A stretch of DNA of 64,000 nucleotides from Arenimonas metalli CF5-1. GTDB lineage: Bacteria > Pseudomonadota > Gammaproteobacteria > Xanthomonadales > Xanthomonadaceae. The stretch lies in assembly GCF_000747155.1 (NCBI RefSeq), contig NZ_AVCK01000016.1, forward strand, positions 1-64,000, given 5' to 3'. This document shows, piece after piece, positions 44,089 through 54,700 of this stretch (positions within the stretch are counted from its first letter, which is position 1; every line of letters starts with the position of its first letter). The position numbers and the translations under genes are program-made. The notes beneath the pieces were generated by a model. The model saw only the letters and a list, made by a program, of their open reading frames with translations. It was not told where the DNA came from and made no database searches.

Positions 44089-46698
44089 TCAGGCGGCGTG
44101 GGTGGCCGCCAGGAAGTCCTGGGCGAAGCGCTGCAGCACGCCGCCGGCCTCGTAGATCGACACTTCCTCGTCCGAATCCAGCCGGCAGGTCACCGGCACC
44201 TCGAAGCGCTCGCCGTTGCGGCGATTCACGACCAGGGTCAGCTGTGCACGCGGGGTGCGTTCGCCGACCACGTCGTAGGTCTCGGTGCCGTCCAGGCCCA
44301 GGGTCTTGCGGGTGGTGCCGGGCAGGAATTCCAGCGGCAGCACGCCCATGCCGATCAGGTTGGTGCGGTGGATGCGCTCGAAGCCCTCGGCCACGATCAC
44401 CTCCACGCCCGCCAGGCGCACGCCCTTGGCCGCCCAGTCGCGGCTCGAGCCCTGGCCGTAGTCGGCGCCGGCCACGATGATCAGCGGCTGGCCGCGGTCA
44501 AGGTAGGTCTCGATCGCTTCCCACATGCGCATCACCTGGCCTTCCGGCTCGACGCGTGCGAGCGAGCCCTTCTTCACCGCGCCGTCCACCACCGCCATTT
44601 CGTTGGTGAGCGTGGGGTTGGCGAAGGTGGCGCGCAGCGCGGTCAGGTGGTCGCCGCGGTGCGTCGCATACGAATTGAAGTCCTCTTCCGGCAGGCCCAT
44701 CTTCGCCAGGTATTCGCCGGCGGCGCTGTCGGGCAGGATCGCGTTCGAGGGCGAGAGGTGGTCGGTGGTGATGTTGTCGCCCAGCAGCGCCAGCGGGCGC
44801 AGGCCGCGCAGGGTGCGCTCGCCGGCCAGCGCGCCTTCCCAGTAGGGCGGGCGGCGGATGTAGGTGCTCTTCGGGCGCCAGTCGTACAGCGGGCTGACCT
44901 TCGCGGCGCTTTCCACGGCGATCTTGAACATCGGCTCGTACACGCTGCGGAACTGCGCCGGCTTCACCGACGCCTTCACGATCGCGTCGATCTCCTCGTC
45001 GCTCGGCCACAGGTCCTTCAGCGTCACCGGCTTGCCGGCGGCGTCGTGGCCCAGCACGTCCTTCTCGATGTCGAAGCGGATGGTGCCGGCGATGGCGTAG
45101 GCCACCACCAGCGGCGGCGAGGCCAGGAAGGCCTGCTTCGCGTACGGATGGATGCGTCCGTCGAAGTTGCGGTTGCCGCTGAGCACGGCAGTGGCGTAGA
45201 GGTCGCGGTCGATGATTTCCTGCTGGATCTTCGGGTCCAGCGCGCCGCTCATGCCGTTGCAGGTGGTGCAGGCGAAGGCGACGATGCCGAAGCCGAGCGC
45301 CTCGAGTTCCGACTTCAGGCCGGCCTCCTCGAGGTACAGCGCCACGGCCTTGGAGCCCGGCGCCAGCGACGACTTCACCCACGGCTTGCGCGTGAGGCCG
45401 GCCCGGTTGGCGTTGCGCGCCAGCAGGCCGGCGGCGATCACGTTGCGCGGGTTGGACGTGTTGGTGCACGAGGTGATGGCGGCGATGATCACGGCGCCAT
45501 CGGGCATCAGGCCCTGCGCTTCCTGCGCGCGAGCGGCGTCGAGGTTGCCGGCGATGCCCTTGGCCGCGAGGTCGGCGGTGGCGACGCGCGCATGCGGATT
45601 GGACGGGCCGGCCATGTTGCGGCCCACCGCCGAGAGGTCGAAGGACAGCGAGCGCTCGTACTGCGCCGTGGCCAGCGCATCGGCCCACAGGCCGGTGTGC
45701 TTCGCGTAGGTCTCGACCAGCTTCACCTGCTCGTCGCTGCGGCCGGTCAGGCGCAGGTAGTCGATCGTGTTGCCGTCGATGAAGAACATCGCGGCGGTGG
45801 CGCCGTACTCGGGGGCCATGTTGGAGATGGTGGCGCGGTCGCCGAGCGTCAGCGCCGCGGCGCCTTCGCCGCGGAACTCGAGCCAGGCGCCGACCACCTT
45901 CTGCTTGCGCAGGAACTCGGTGAGCGCCAGCACGATGTCGGTGGCGGTGATGCCAGGCTGCGGCCGGCCGGTCAGCTCGACGCCGATGATGTCGGGCAGG
46001 CGCATCCACGAGGCGCGGCCCAGCATCACGTTCTCGGCCTCCAGGCCACCGACGCCGATCGCAATCACGCCCAGCGCATCCACGTGCGGCGTGTGGCTGT
46101 CGGTGCCGACGCAGGTGTCGGGGAAGGCGACGCCGTCCTGCACGTAGATGACGGGCGACATCTTCTCCAGGTTGATCTGGTGCATGATCCCGTTGCCCGG
46201 CGGGATCACGTCCACGTTCTTGAACGCGAGCTTGGTCCAGTCGATGAAGTGGAAGCGGTCCTCGTTGCGGCGATCCTCGATGGCGCGGTTCTTCGCGAAC
46301 GCATCGGGATCGAAGCCGCCGCACTCCACCGCCAGCGAGTGGTCGACGATCAGCTGCACGGGCACCACCGGGTTCACCTGGGCCGGGTCGCCGCCCTGGT
46401 CGGCGATGGCGTCGCGCAGGCCGGCCAGGTCCACCAGCGCGGTCTGGCCCAGGATGTCGTGGCAGACCACGCGCGCCGGGAACCACGGGAAGTCCATGTC
46501 GCGCTGGCGCCCGATGAGCTGGCGCAGCGAGGCATCGAGCGTGGCCGGATCGCAACGCCGCACCAGGTTCTCGGCCAGCACGCGCGAGACGTAGGGCAGC
46601 CCGTCCCAGGCGCCGGGCTGCAGCGCCTCCACCGCCGCGCGGGCGTCGAAGAAGTCCAGGGCGGTACCGGGCAGGGGCTTGCGGAACAGGCTGTTCAT
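44089..46698 (-). CDS. acnD: 2-methylcitrate dehydratase, Fe/S-dependent
   Basis: 869 aa, the AcnD length. Aconitase-type 4Fe-4S dehydratase making 2-methyl-trans-aconitate from 2-methylcitrate. Visible motifs: VGTDSHTPH, GVGGLEAENVMLG, cluster cysteines in SCTNTSNPRNV and ACTTCNGMSG, and the swivel domain ILGDNITTDHLSPS with GADYGQGSSRDWAAKG. Together with prpF nearby this marks the AcnD/PrpF branch of the 2-methylcitrate cycle; prpB and prpC are not in the window. The ATG at 46698 gives the family N-terminus MNSLFRKPLPGT. Confidence 0.95.
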   Translation of the reverse strand: MNSLFRKPLPGTALDFFDARAAVEALQPGAWDGLPYVSRVLAENLVRRCDPATLDASLRQLIGRQRDMDFPWFPARVVCHDILGQTALVDLAGLRDAIADQGGDPAQVNPVVPVQLIVDHSLAVECGGFDPDAFAKNRAIEDRRNEDRFHFIDWTKLAFKNVDVIPPGNGIMHQINLEKMSPVIYVQDGVAFPDTCVGTDSHTPHVDALGVIAIGVGGLEAENVMLGRASWMRLPDIIGVELTGRPQPGITATDIVLALTEFLRKQKVVGAWLEFRGEGAAALTLGDRATISNMAPEYGATAAMFFIDGNTIDYLRLTGRSDEQVKLVETYAKHTGLWADALATAQYERSLSFDLSAVGRNMAGPSNPHARVATADLAAKGIAGNLDAARAQEAQGLMPDGAVIIAAITSCTNTSNPRNVIAAGLLARNANRAGLTRKPWVKSSLAPGSKAVALYLEEAGLKSELEALGFGIVAFACTTCNGMSGALDPKIQQEIIDRDLYATAVLSGNRNFDGRIHPYAKQAFLASPPLVVAYAIAGTIRFDIEKDVLGHDAAGKPVTLKDLWPSDEEIDAIVKASVKPAQFRSVYEPMFKIAVESAAKVSPLYDWRPKSTYIRRPPYWEGALAGERTLRGLRPLALLGDNITTDHLSPSNAILPDSAAGEYLAKMGLPEEDFNSYATHRGDHLTALRATFANPTLTNEMAVVDGAVKKGSLARVEPEGQVMRMWEAIETYLDRGQPLIIVAGADYGQGSSRDWAAKGVRLAGVEVIVAEGFERIHRTNLIGMGVLPLEFLPGTTRKTLGLDGTETYDVVGERTPRAQLTLVVNRRNGERFEVPVTCRLDSDEEVSIYEAGGVLQRFAQDFLAATHAA

Positions 46699-46739
46699 GG
46701 GCGGCGTTCTGGCGGAAAGCCGCCATTATCCCCGAATAC

Positions 46740-46771
46740 AAAAACGGGGTCAGGTTCCGTACCTGACCCCG
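46740..46771 (-). terminator. Intrinsic terminator of the sheath gene, built from a GGGGTCAGG repeat
   Basis: On the minus strand CGGGGTCAGGT and ACCTGACCCCG pair around 5 bases, followed by TTTTT. It is also a member of the GGGGTCAG intergenic repeat family. Confidence 0.9.
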
Positions 46772-46790
46772 CCCTGGTTTCTTGACGTAC

Positions 46791-48374
46791 TCATGGGGTG
46801 GGCGGGTCGGCGGGCAAGGCCGCCAGGTCCAGCCGGAGGATCACGAACTCCGCGGGCCGCAGCGGCGCGAAGCCGACTTCGAGATGCACGCGTCCCTGCG
46901 CGATATCGCTGGCCGTGTGGGTGCTGGCATCGCAGCGGTAGTAGAAGGCCTGCTGCGGGGTGGCGCCCTGGAAGGCACCTTGCCGGAAGAGCACATGCAG
47001 GAAGTTCCCGACCGCGAGCCGCAGCGCGGCCCAGAGCGGCTCGCCGTTGGGCTCGAACGCCGCCCATGCCGTGCCTTGCTGCAGCGAGGTTTCGATCATG
47101 GCGGCCGTGCGGCGCACCGGCAGGTAGGCGCCGAGCGATCCCGACCCGGTCGCGCCTGCCAGGGTGCGCGTTCCCCAAGGCACGATCGAACGCCCACCCG
47201 GCAGGAAGCGCAGCGGGCAGATGCCCGCGTGGTTCAGGTCCGCCAGGTCCGCTTCGGTCGGTGCGCCCGACGCCCGCCCCGCCAGGCACAGGCCCCGCAC
47301 GCCGCGCAGCGTGGCCTCCGCGCCAGCGGGCGCTTTCCACACGCCGCGCTGGCTGTCGGTGCGGGCGATCAGGCCGGCCATCGCGGCACTGGGCGGGACG
47401 CACGCGGGGGCGCCGACCGCACCCGCGTCCGCCGGGCGCAGCCACGGGTGGTACATCGCCACCCAATCGCGCGGCAGGTCCTGCCAGCCTTGGGTGCGTG
47501 CGACCAGGTCCGCCGCGGTGGCGTCCGCCGGCCCGTCCATCAGCAGCACCGCGCGCCGGGCGGCACAGAACACCGCGGCCGCGCGCCAGCTCGCGTCGCC
47601 GTTGTCGGCGGTGTCCGGCGTGAACGGCGGCAGGCACAGCAGGTTGAACCCCGTCGCCACATCGAGGGCGTACATCCCGGTGCCCGCCGCTTCGTTCGCG
47701 GCGTCGGTTACTTCGAGCGCACCGATCGGGAGGCCGTCGTCACCACTGGCCGGATCCGCGGACGCCGTGCCGGCGACGGCGCCCTGCCCGTCCGCGGGCA
47801 GCGTGGCGATGCGCACCAACTTCGAATCGCGGGCCAGCACGTCCGGGGCGAAGCGGGCGCTCGCCGGATCCAGCGACAGGCCGATGAACCGCTCGATCAC
47901 GCCGCTGCCGCCCCGGCCGGCGGCATCCCGCGTCGCGTCCGCTTCGTCGGACACCACCAGGTCGAAGGCGGTCGGATCGCCCGCCGCATCCGCCGGGAGG
48001 GCCAATTGCGCCGAAAGGTTCCGGCCCCAGGTCCCCGGCGACGCCGCCACCAGCGACAGCCCACCAACCAGCGCAATGACCGCCTGTTGCGCGCGCCCCG
48101 CGCCCTCGCGCGTCGCCACGCGGACGATCAACGCGACCGCGCCACCGTTCTCGAAATACAGCCGCACCGCGCGCGCCATCGGGGCGGGCGCCCAGTCACC
48201 GCCGAAGACGCGTTCGAACTCGGCGAGGCCGGTGATCCGCACCGGAACATCGACGGGACCGCGCCAGGCGCGGCCGACGAAGGCCGTGGTGCTGGTGGCC
48301 ACCGCGGGAATGACGCGCACCGCCGAGCCCACTTCCTCGACATGGACACCGGGGTAGCTTGGCGGTTCCGGCAT
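46791..48374 (-). CDS. Contractile-tail sheath protein, orphan
   Basis: 527 aa. The opening PEPPSYPGVHVEEVGSAVRVIPAVATSTTAFVGRA and the closing part (GTRTLAG...YLPVRRTAAMIETSLQQGTAWAAFEPNGEPLWAALRLAVGNFLHVLFRQGAFQGATPQQAFYYRCD to VHLEVGFAPLRPAEFVILRL) are those of tail sheath proteins of phages and extracellular injection systems. It has no tube, baseplate or spike gene on either side, and its neighbours are acnD and an MHYT protein. The ATG at 48374 follows CAGGGAG. It is intact and ends in a strong terminator, so it appears to be a maintained stand-alone gene. Its role is unknown. Confidence 0.9.
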   Translation of the reverse strand: MPEPPSYPGVHVEEVGSAVRVIPAVATSTTAFVGRAWRGPVDVPVRITGLAEFERVFGGDWAPAPMARAVRLYFENGGAVALIVRVATREGAGRAQQAVIALVGGLSLVAASPGTWGRNLSAQLALPADAAGDPTAFDLVVSDEADATRDAAGRGGSGVIERFIGLSLDPASARFAPDVLARDSKLVRIATLPADGQGAVAGTASADPASGDDGLPIGALEVTDAANEAAGTGMYALDVATGFNLLCLPPFTPDTADNGDASWRAAAVFCAARRAVLLMDGPADATAADLVARTQGWQDLPRDWVAMYHPWLRPADAGAVGAPACVPPSAAMAGLIARTDSQRGVWKAPAGAEATLRGVRGLCLAGRASGAPTEADLADLNHAGICPLRFLPGGRSIVPWGTRTLAGATGSGSLGAYLPVRRTAAMIETSLQQGTAWAAFEPNGEPLWAALRLAVGNFLHVLFRQGAFQGATPQQAFYYRCDASTHTASDIAQGRVHLEVGFAPLRPAEFVILRLDLAALPADPPTP

Positions 48375-48523
48375 GGCGCGACTCCCTGGGCCCGACAGGG
48401 AAGGGCACGCGCTGCGCCGCCGGAAGCGGACACGCCAGCCGCCGCATCAACGGCCTCGCCCGGCGCGAGGTGGCGGCCTGTCCGGGCTTCGTCGCCCGGG
48501 CCGCCCCGGGGCGAACCCGGCCC

Positions 48524-49807
48524 TCAGGCCGCGGACGTGCGCGTCGGCAGATCTTCGTCGGCCTGGAACCCAAGCAGCGTGCTCAGGCTAGGTCCGCCGT
48601 GCGCGGCCAGCGCCTGGCTCAGCTCCACCAGCGAATCACCGCGGGCAGCGGCGCGCAGCATGAGCATCTGCGGGGTGTCGCCGTCCTCGGGCGCCATCGC
48701 CAGGCCGAAGGCAAGGCGCACGCCGCGCGCGCCGGCCTGCTCGGTCACGCGCTGCAGCACCGGAACCAGCGCCTGCACGCTGCGCTGCAGCGCGTAGGGA
48801 TTGAGCATCATCAGCAGCTGGTCTGGCGAGGTGCGGGCGATGATCACGCCGGTCGGGGCCAGGGTCTGAAGCGCACGAGCCACCGCGGGCAGCTCGGTGC
48901 GGCCGTCGGCGCCGTCCTCGCGCTGCACGCGCAGGCTGACGATGCCGAAGTACGGCGTGTCCGAGGCCAGCGCCTCGCCAATCAGCTGGCTCAGGCGCGG
49001 GCGGTTGGGCAGGTTGGTCTCGCGGTCCACGAAGGCCAGCAGCTCCAGCCGCTCGGCGGCGGCCTGCGCCTCGCGCTTGGCCTGGATGGCCTCGCGCGCA
49101 TCCCGCACCGCGAAGAAGATCGCCAGGCCCAGGCCGATCAGGGACAGCAGCACGGTCGGCGTGGTCAGCGAGCCGCCGTCGAGCAGGTTGCCCGGCGCGC
49201 AGAAGGCACCGGCCTCGAAGGTGACCGCGGCCATACCGGCATAGTGCATGCCGGCGACCGCGACGCCCATCGCCAGCGAAGCGCCGATGCGGCGGGCGAC
49301 GTCGGCCCAGGAGCGGATCGAGCGTAGCGCCGACACCAGCACCAGCGCCGCGCCCGAGGCCACCACGGCGATGATCACGGACACGGTGAACCAGAACGGG
49401 TCGTAGCCCAGGCCCGGGTCCATCTTCATCGCCGCCATGCCCGAGTAGTGCATGACGCAGACGCCGGCGCCCATGGCCAGCGCGCCGAGGCCGAGGTTGA
49501 GCTTGTTGAGCTCGCCGCGGCTGACGATGAACAGCGCCAGCGCCGAGACCAGCACCGCGGCGACCCACGAGAACACGGTGATGCCGAGGTCGTAGGTGAT
49601 GGTGATCGGCATCATCAGCGCCGACATGCCGACGAAGTGCATCGCCCAGATGCCGCTGCCCATGGCCAGCGAGCCGCCGGCCAGCCATTTCATCCACTGG
49701 TCGCGGCGGGAGAAGAGACGGCCGGCGAACTCAATCGCGACGTAGCCCGCGAGCGCGGCGATGAGGATCGACAGCGCGACGAGGATGGGATCGTAAGTGC
49801 CTTGCAT
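48524..49807 (-). CDS. MHYT sensor membrane protein with a degenerate GGDEF domain
   Basis: 427 aa. Seven membrane helices with three MHYT signatures (AMHFVGM about 56-62, VMHYSGM about 119-125, GMHYAGM about 184-190), thought to bind copper and sense oxygen, CO or NO. The cytoplasmic part (about 255-427) aligns with GGDEF domains (FVDRETNLPNRPRLSQLI, LAFGLAMAPEDGDTPQMLMLRA), but the signature is replaced by ARTSPDQLL. It therefore cannot make cyclic di-GMP and may instead bind GTP or the dinucleotide. The ATG at 49807 is the first in the membrane frame and follows a GGGGC site. Confidence 0.88.
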   Translation of the reverse strand: MQGTYDPILVALSILIAALAGYVAIEFAGRLFSRRDQWMKWLAGGSLAMGSGIWAMHFVGMSALMMPITITYDLGITVFSWVAAVLVSALALFIVSRGELNKLNLGLGALAMGAGVCVMHYSGMAAMKMDPGLGYDPFWFTVSVIIAVVASGAALVLVSALRSIRSWADVARRIGASLAMGVAVAGMHYAGMAAVTFEAGAFCAPGNLLDGGSLTTPTVLLSLIGLGLAIFFAVRDAREAIQAKREAQAAAERLELLAFVDRETNLPNRPRLSQLIGEALASDTPYFGIVSLRVQREDGADGRTELPAVARALQTLAPTGVIIARTSPDQLLMMLNPYALQRSVQALVPVLQRVTEQAGARGVRLAFGLAMAPEDGDTPQMLMLRAAARGDSLVELSQALAAHGGPSLSTLLGFQADEDLPTRTSAA

Positions 49808-50000
49808 GGTGTTGCCCCTGTAGGTTGGCCGCGGAGGATGCGGCCCGCGCGATACAGGGGTGGTGAGCGCAGGGCGAGGCCGGCGTGAATGTGTGATGCA
49901 GGTCCGTGCTGGGTGGGGCGATGGGCGCAACGAAGGGTTGCGCCGATGTTATCGGGTGGCCTGGCGACCTGGCGACTTGGCGACCTAGCGGCCCAGCGCG

Positions 50001-51737
50001 TCAGCGTGAAAGGCGATCGCGCAGGCCGCCGGCGCGCGGCAGGGCGCGCGCTAGCGCATTTTCCAGGCTCGCCTGCGGCCCCCAGATTTCCACGGCGCGG
50101 CGCGCGCGCGACAGCGCGGTGTAGAGCAGCTGGCGCGAGAGGATGCAGTGCTCGGGGTCGGGCGGAAGCAGCACGGCCACTTCGCCGTACTCGCTGCCCT
50201 GGCTCTTGTGGATGGTGAGCGCCCAGGCCGGGGCGTGCGCAGGCAGGGCGCCCGGCGTGAACGCGCGCGCGCCGCCCTCGGCGGCTTCGAACCACACGCG
50301 CAGCTCGCCGTCGGCGCCACGCAGGCACAGCCCGACGTCGCCGTTGAACAGGTCGCTGCCGTAGTCATTGCGCGTCACCATCACGGCGCGGCCGGAGAAC
50401 CAGTCCTGTCCGGCGGGGACCTCCCAGCGCTGGCGCAGGCGGCGCTCGATGGCGTCGTTGAGCGCGACCGCGCCGAACGCGCCCTCGCGCAGCGCGCACA
50501 GCAACTGGCGGTCGGCGAGCGCGCGCAGCGCGGACAGCGCGGCGGCCGAGGCGTCGTCGCCGGCGGGCAAGGCCGGTGGCGCGGCCTGGTCAGCCAGGGT
50601 GTCGGCCCAGCGCCGCAGCACGCGTGCCAGCGCGGCGGTGTCTTCGACCGGGCGCAAGCGGGCCTGGCCATCGGCCTGGGCCAGCGCCGCCTGCAGCGCC
50701 GCCGGATCCCCGGCACGCACGGCCTCGTTCACGGGCAGCAAGCGGGTATCGGCGCGGAAGCTGTGGCGCAGGCGCACCAGGTCGGCGGCGCCCTCGGCCT
50801 CGAGCACGGCCACCAGGTCGCCCAGCACCGCGCCGGCCCCGACCGAGTCGAGCTGGTCGGCATCGCCCACCAGCACCAGGGTGGCGCCGGGCCGCAGCGC
50901 GCGCAGCACGGCGCGCAGCTGGGAGAGGTCGAGCATCGAGGCTTCGTCCACGACGACCACGCCCGCGTCGATAGGGGAATCCGGGCCGCGCTGGAACGCA
51001 TTTCGCCGCGGCGACCAGCCCAGCAGGCGATGCACGGTGAGTGCCTCGCCGCCGGCCAGCGCGTCGAAGTACGGCGCCCAGTCGGTCGGCAGCGAAGCCC
51101 GCAAACGCGCAGCCTCCAGGCGCACCGACTGCACCAGCCGCTGCGCCGCCTTGCCGGTGGGCGCGGCGATGGCGAGGCCGTCGCGGGCGGCGATGCCGTC
51201 GCGCAGCAGCCGCAGCAGCATGCGCAGCACGGTGGTGGTCTTGCCGGTGCCGGGCCCGCCGGTGAGCAGGAACAGGCGGCGGCCGCCGACCGCAGCGACG
51301 GCGGCGCGCTGGGCGCCATCGCGCGCCGGATCGCCGCCGGGGAAGAGGGCCGCGAGCTCGGCCGCGGCCATCGGCAGCGGCGTCGCGGCGTCGCGAAGTT
51401 GCGTGATCCGTGCGGCGACCTCGCCTTCATGCGCGAAGTTGCGCCAAAGGTAGAAGCGTCCCGCGTCATCAAGCACGAAGGGGGACTGGCGCGAGCCGTC
51501 GCTTACCAGCGCTTCGCCCGCGATGCGCCCGGCCTCCTCGCCCGGGTCGAGCTGCAGCGCCGTGTGGCCCGCCTGTTCGGCCAGCACCGCGCGCGCCGCG
51601 AGCTCCGAGAGCCGTGCCGAACCGCCGTGCGCCAGCACCCAGCGCGCCAGCACCCGGGCCAGCGCGCGCTCTTCCGGGCGCGCGGCGAGATCGGCGGGCA
51701 GGCGCGGCGGGGCGCCGTCGTAACGCAGGTGGTTCAT
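50001..51737 (-). CDS. recD: Exodeoxyribonuclease V alpha subunit, RecD
   Basis: 578 aa. Superfamily 1B helicase of RecBCD, moving 5'-3'. Walker A in FLLTGGPGTGKTTTVLRML (about 155-170), DEASMLD Walker B, late motifs LTIHKSQGSEYGEV and LLYTALSRARRAVEIWG. N-terminal domain (1-120) as in RecD. Its start overlaps the recB stop by 4 bases, so it is the last gene of the recC-recB-recD operon. Confidence 0.95.
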   Translation of the reverse strand: MNHLRYDGAPPRLPADLAARPEERALARVLARWVLAHGGSARLSELAARAVLAEQAGHTALQLDPGEEAGRIAGEALVSDGSRQSPFVLDDAGRFYLWRNFAHEGEVAARITQLRDAATPLPMAAAELAALFPGGDPARDGAQRAAVAAVGGRRLFLLTGGPGTGKTTTVLRMLLRLLRDGIAARDGLAIAAPTGKAAQRLVQSVRLEAARLRASLPTDWAPYFDALAGGEALTVHRLLGWSPRRNAFQRGPDSPIDAGVVVVDEASMLDLSQLRAVLRALRPGATLVLVGDADQLDSVGAGAVLGDLVAVLEAEGAADLVRLRHSFRADTRLLPVNEAVRAGDPAALQAALAQADGQARLRPVEDTAALARVLRRWADTLADQAAPPALPAGDDASAAALSALRALADRQLLCALREGAFGAVALNDAIERRLRQRWEVPAGQDWFSGRAVMVTRNDYGSDLFNGDVGLCLRGADGELRVWFEAAEGGARAFTPGALPAHAPAWALTIHKSQGSEYGEVAVLLPPDPEHCILSRQLLYTALSRARRAVEIWGPQASLENALARALPRAGGLRDRLSR

Positions 51738-54700
51738 GCGGCCTCCCCGCGGGCCGCGAGCACCGCATCGACGGCGTGCAGCAGCGCGTCATCAAATCGT
51801 TCGCGGAACACGCCTGCGCCCGGCGCCAGCCCGGCGCCGCGCACGAACAGGTACACGTAGTCGCCCAGGTGCGCGGCCGGCGAGTAGCCCGGCACCCGCT
51901 GCGACAGCAGCCGGTGCACGGCCACCGAATACAGCAGCGCCTGCAGCCGGTAGTGGCTGTGGTCCATCGCGGCGCGCAGCGCCTCGCCGGTGTAGTCGGC
52001 GAGGCGTTCGCCCAGCCAGTTGCCCTTGTAGTCGAGCACGTGGAAGCGGCCGGCGTGCCCGAACACGAGGTCGATCTTGCCGGTCATCAGGCCGCGCAGG
52101 CGCTCGAGCGACATCGCCGGCACCAGCCCGGGCTCGCCGTGCGCGGCGCAGGCGGCGCGCAGCGCGCTGGCGCGGGCGTCGTCGAGCGCGAAGTGGAAGG
52201 CCATCTCGGCGCGTTGCGCGTCCGGCGGCACCGCGCCCAGCGACAGGCCCGGCCAGAGTTCGGCGGCCAGCGCGGCGTCCATGCGCGCGGCCAGCGCGCC
52301 GGCCAGTTCGGGCAGCGGGGTATCGCTGTCCACGCCGAAGGCTTCGAGCTGCCCGAGCACGAGGGCCGACTGCGCGGCCAGCGGCTGGCCATGGTCCCGC
52401 AGCTCGAAGGCGGCGTGCAGGGCGTTGCCGAAGGCGGTGCCGCGGGCGCCGGCGAGCGCAAGCAGCGCAGGGTGCGGCGGCTCCACCGCCTGGGCCGCTG
52501 GTTCGAGCACGGGAAGCTCGGCCTCGTCATCGGCCGGTGCCTCCTCGGTGACGCGGCGGATGCCGCCGACCAGCGACGAGAAGCTCAGGCGCTGCCGCAG
52601 CCGCGCCGCCGCCGGGGGCACCAGCGCGCGTCGCGACGGCTCGGCGGCGACCGGCACCGAAGCGCGCGACGCCGCGCCGCGCGGCCAGCCGTCCTGCCAC
52701 GCGATGCCGGGCAAGCGCTCGCGCGGCAGTTCGAGCAGCGCCGCCATCATCGCGTCCAGCGGCGCGCGCTGGGGATCCACGGGCGGCGCTTTCGCGGCCT
52801 TGGCCTCGACCGAGGGCACGCGGTCGGGCGACAGCGTGTAGACGTGGCAGGCATGGACCGCCCGCGTCAGCGCCACGTACAGCAGGCGGAAGCGTTCGTC
52901 CTGCGTGTCCCAGGCCAGCCGTTCGCGCGCCGCGGGATCGAAGGCCACGACCTTGCCGGGCAGGCCGTCGCGCGGCACGAGGTAAGGCGTGTGGATCTGC
53001 GTGGTTTCCTGCGCCCACATCAGCGGCAGCAGCACGATGTTGAACTCCAGGCCCTTGCTCCGGTGCAGCGTCATCAGCTGCACGCGGCGGGCGTCGGATT
53101 CGATGCGCAGCTGGCGCTCGTCGGCGGCGTCGCCTTCGTCGTCGCCGGCGCGCTGGTCGGCCAGCCAGGCCAGCAGTTCGCGCGGGCCGGCGCTGCGCTC
53201 CGCCTGGCGCTGCAGCAGCTCGCCGAGGTGGCGCAGGTCGGTGAGGTCGCGCTCGCCGGTGGGGTGGGCCAGCAGGCGCCCGGCGGCGTCGGTGGCCAGG
53301 AGTTGCACCACCGCCAGCACGCCGCGACGCCGCCAGAGTTCGCGCAGCTGGCGCCGCCTGGCGGCGATCGCGTCCCAGCCCGCGGGGTCGGCGTCTAGCG
53401 CCTCCAGGCTCGCCAGGGTGCCGCCCCACAGGCGCGTGAGCAGCGCGGCCCGCAGCGCCGCCTCGTCGTCCTCGGCCAGCAGGCCGTGGAGCACCACGTC
53501 GAGCTCGAAGGCCCAGTCGCCGGCGAAGACGCTGTCGCGCGCACCGCCCACGCAGGGCACGCCGCGCGCCTGCAGCCGGTGCCGCAGCGCCACGATGTCG
53601 TCGTTGCGCGGCAGCAGCACCGCGATGTCGCCCGGCTGCAGCGGCTCGGTGCCGATGGCGTGCGCGCCCGGCGCCAGCAGCTGCGCGACGTGGTCGGCGC
53701 AGGCATCGAGCGCGCGGCGCCGGCGCGCGGCCTGGGTGCCCGGGTCGTCGGCCAGGTGGTGCAGCACCAGCGGGCGCTCCACCGGCTGGCGGGCCTGCAG
53801 CAAGGGCGTCTTGTCCTGGCGGTCGCTCGCCTTTACCGGCGTGTAGTGGATGTCGGCATGCTCGCCGCGGCCCAGCGCGGTGCCGGCGCCCTCGTAAAGC
53901 GCATTCATCGCGGCGACCAGCGCGCGCGAGGAGCGGTGGTTGGTGTCGAGCGACAGCAGGTGCGAGGCGTCGAGGCTGGCGCGCCGGTAGGCGTGGATGT
54001 CGCCGCCGCGGAAGGCGTAGATGGCCTGCTTCGGGTCGCCGATCATCACCAGGCGGCCGCGCGGCGCGCCGTCGGCATCGCGGTAGAGCCGGTCGAGGAT
54101 GCCGTACTGCTGCGCGTCGGTGTCCTGGAACTCGTCCACCAGCGCCACCGGCCAGTCGGCGTAAAGCGCGTCGGCCAGCGCCGGCCGCGCCAGCAGCGCG
54201 GCGTGGGCCTGCCGGATCATCTCGTCGAAGGTGGTCTGGCCGCGCGCGGCCAGCCGCTCGTCGCGCCAGCGCGCGGCCATCGCGACCACGTCGCGCCAGA
54301 AGCGGAGCTTCGGCAGGTGGCGCGCGGCGAGCCAACGACCACCGACGCCGCGAATCGCGGCAATCGCGGGAATAGAATCAAACGCCTCGACGCGCGCGGG
54401 CGCGACCTGTCCCGCAATGTCCCAGCGGACGATGCGATCGAGGTGATCCTCCTTCGGCCACTCGCGTCCACCGTCCAGAAGCTCGGCCAGCGCGGCCAGG
54501 CCCGTGCGCAAAGTGGCGTTCTTGCGAGTGAACCAGCTGACGTCGGCCACTACTTCGCGCAGCCGCTCTGGAACGTCGGGAGGCAATTGGGCTGAAATCG
54601 CGGCGATATCCTCGCCGTCCGCCTCGATCCGCACGCCTGGCCGCATCAGCTTCGACAGCGTCTTGCCGAAGGTCGAGAGCTTGATGTCCTCGAGCCCGGC

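Noticed and set aside
44098..46785. 895-codon open frame antisense to acnD
   Set aside because: Shadow of a well-conserved aconitase-family gene.
46791..49807. Prophage remnant around the sheath gene
   Set aside because: No integrase, capsid, terminase or other tail gene, and the neighbouring codon use is core-like.
49950..49995. Short tandem repeat of about 9 bases (TGGCGACCT-like)
   Set aside because: Only three or four imperfect units after recD; probably slippage and too short to interpret.
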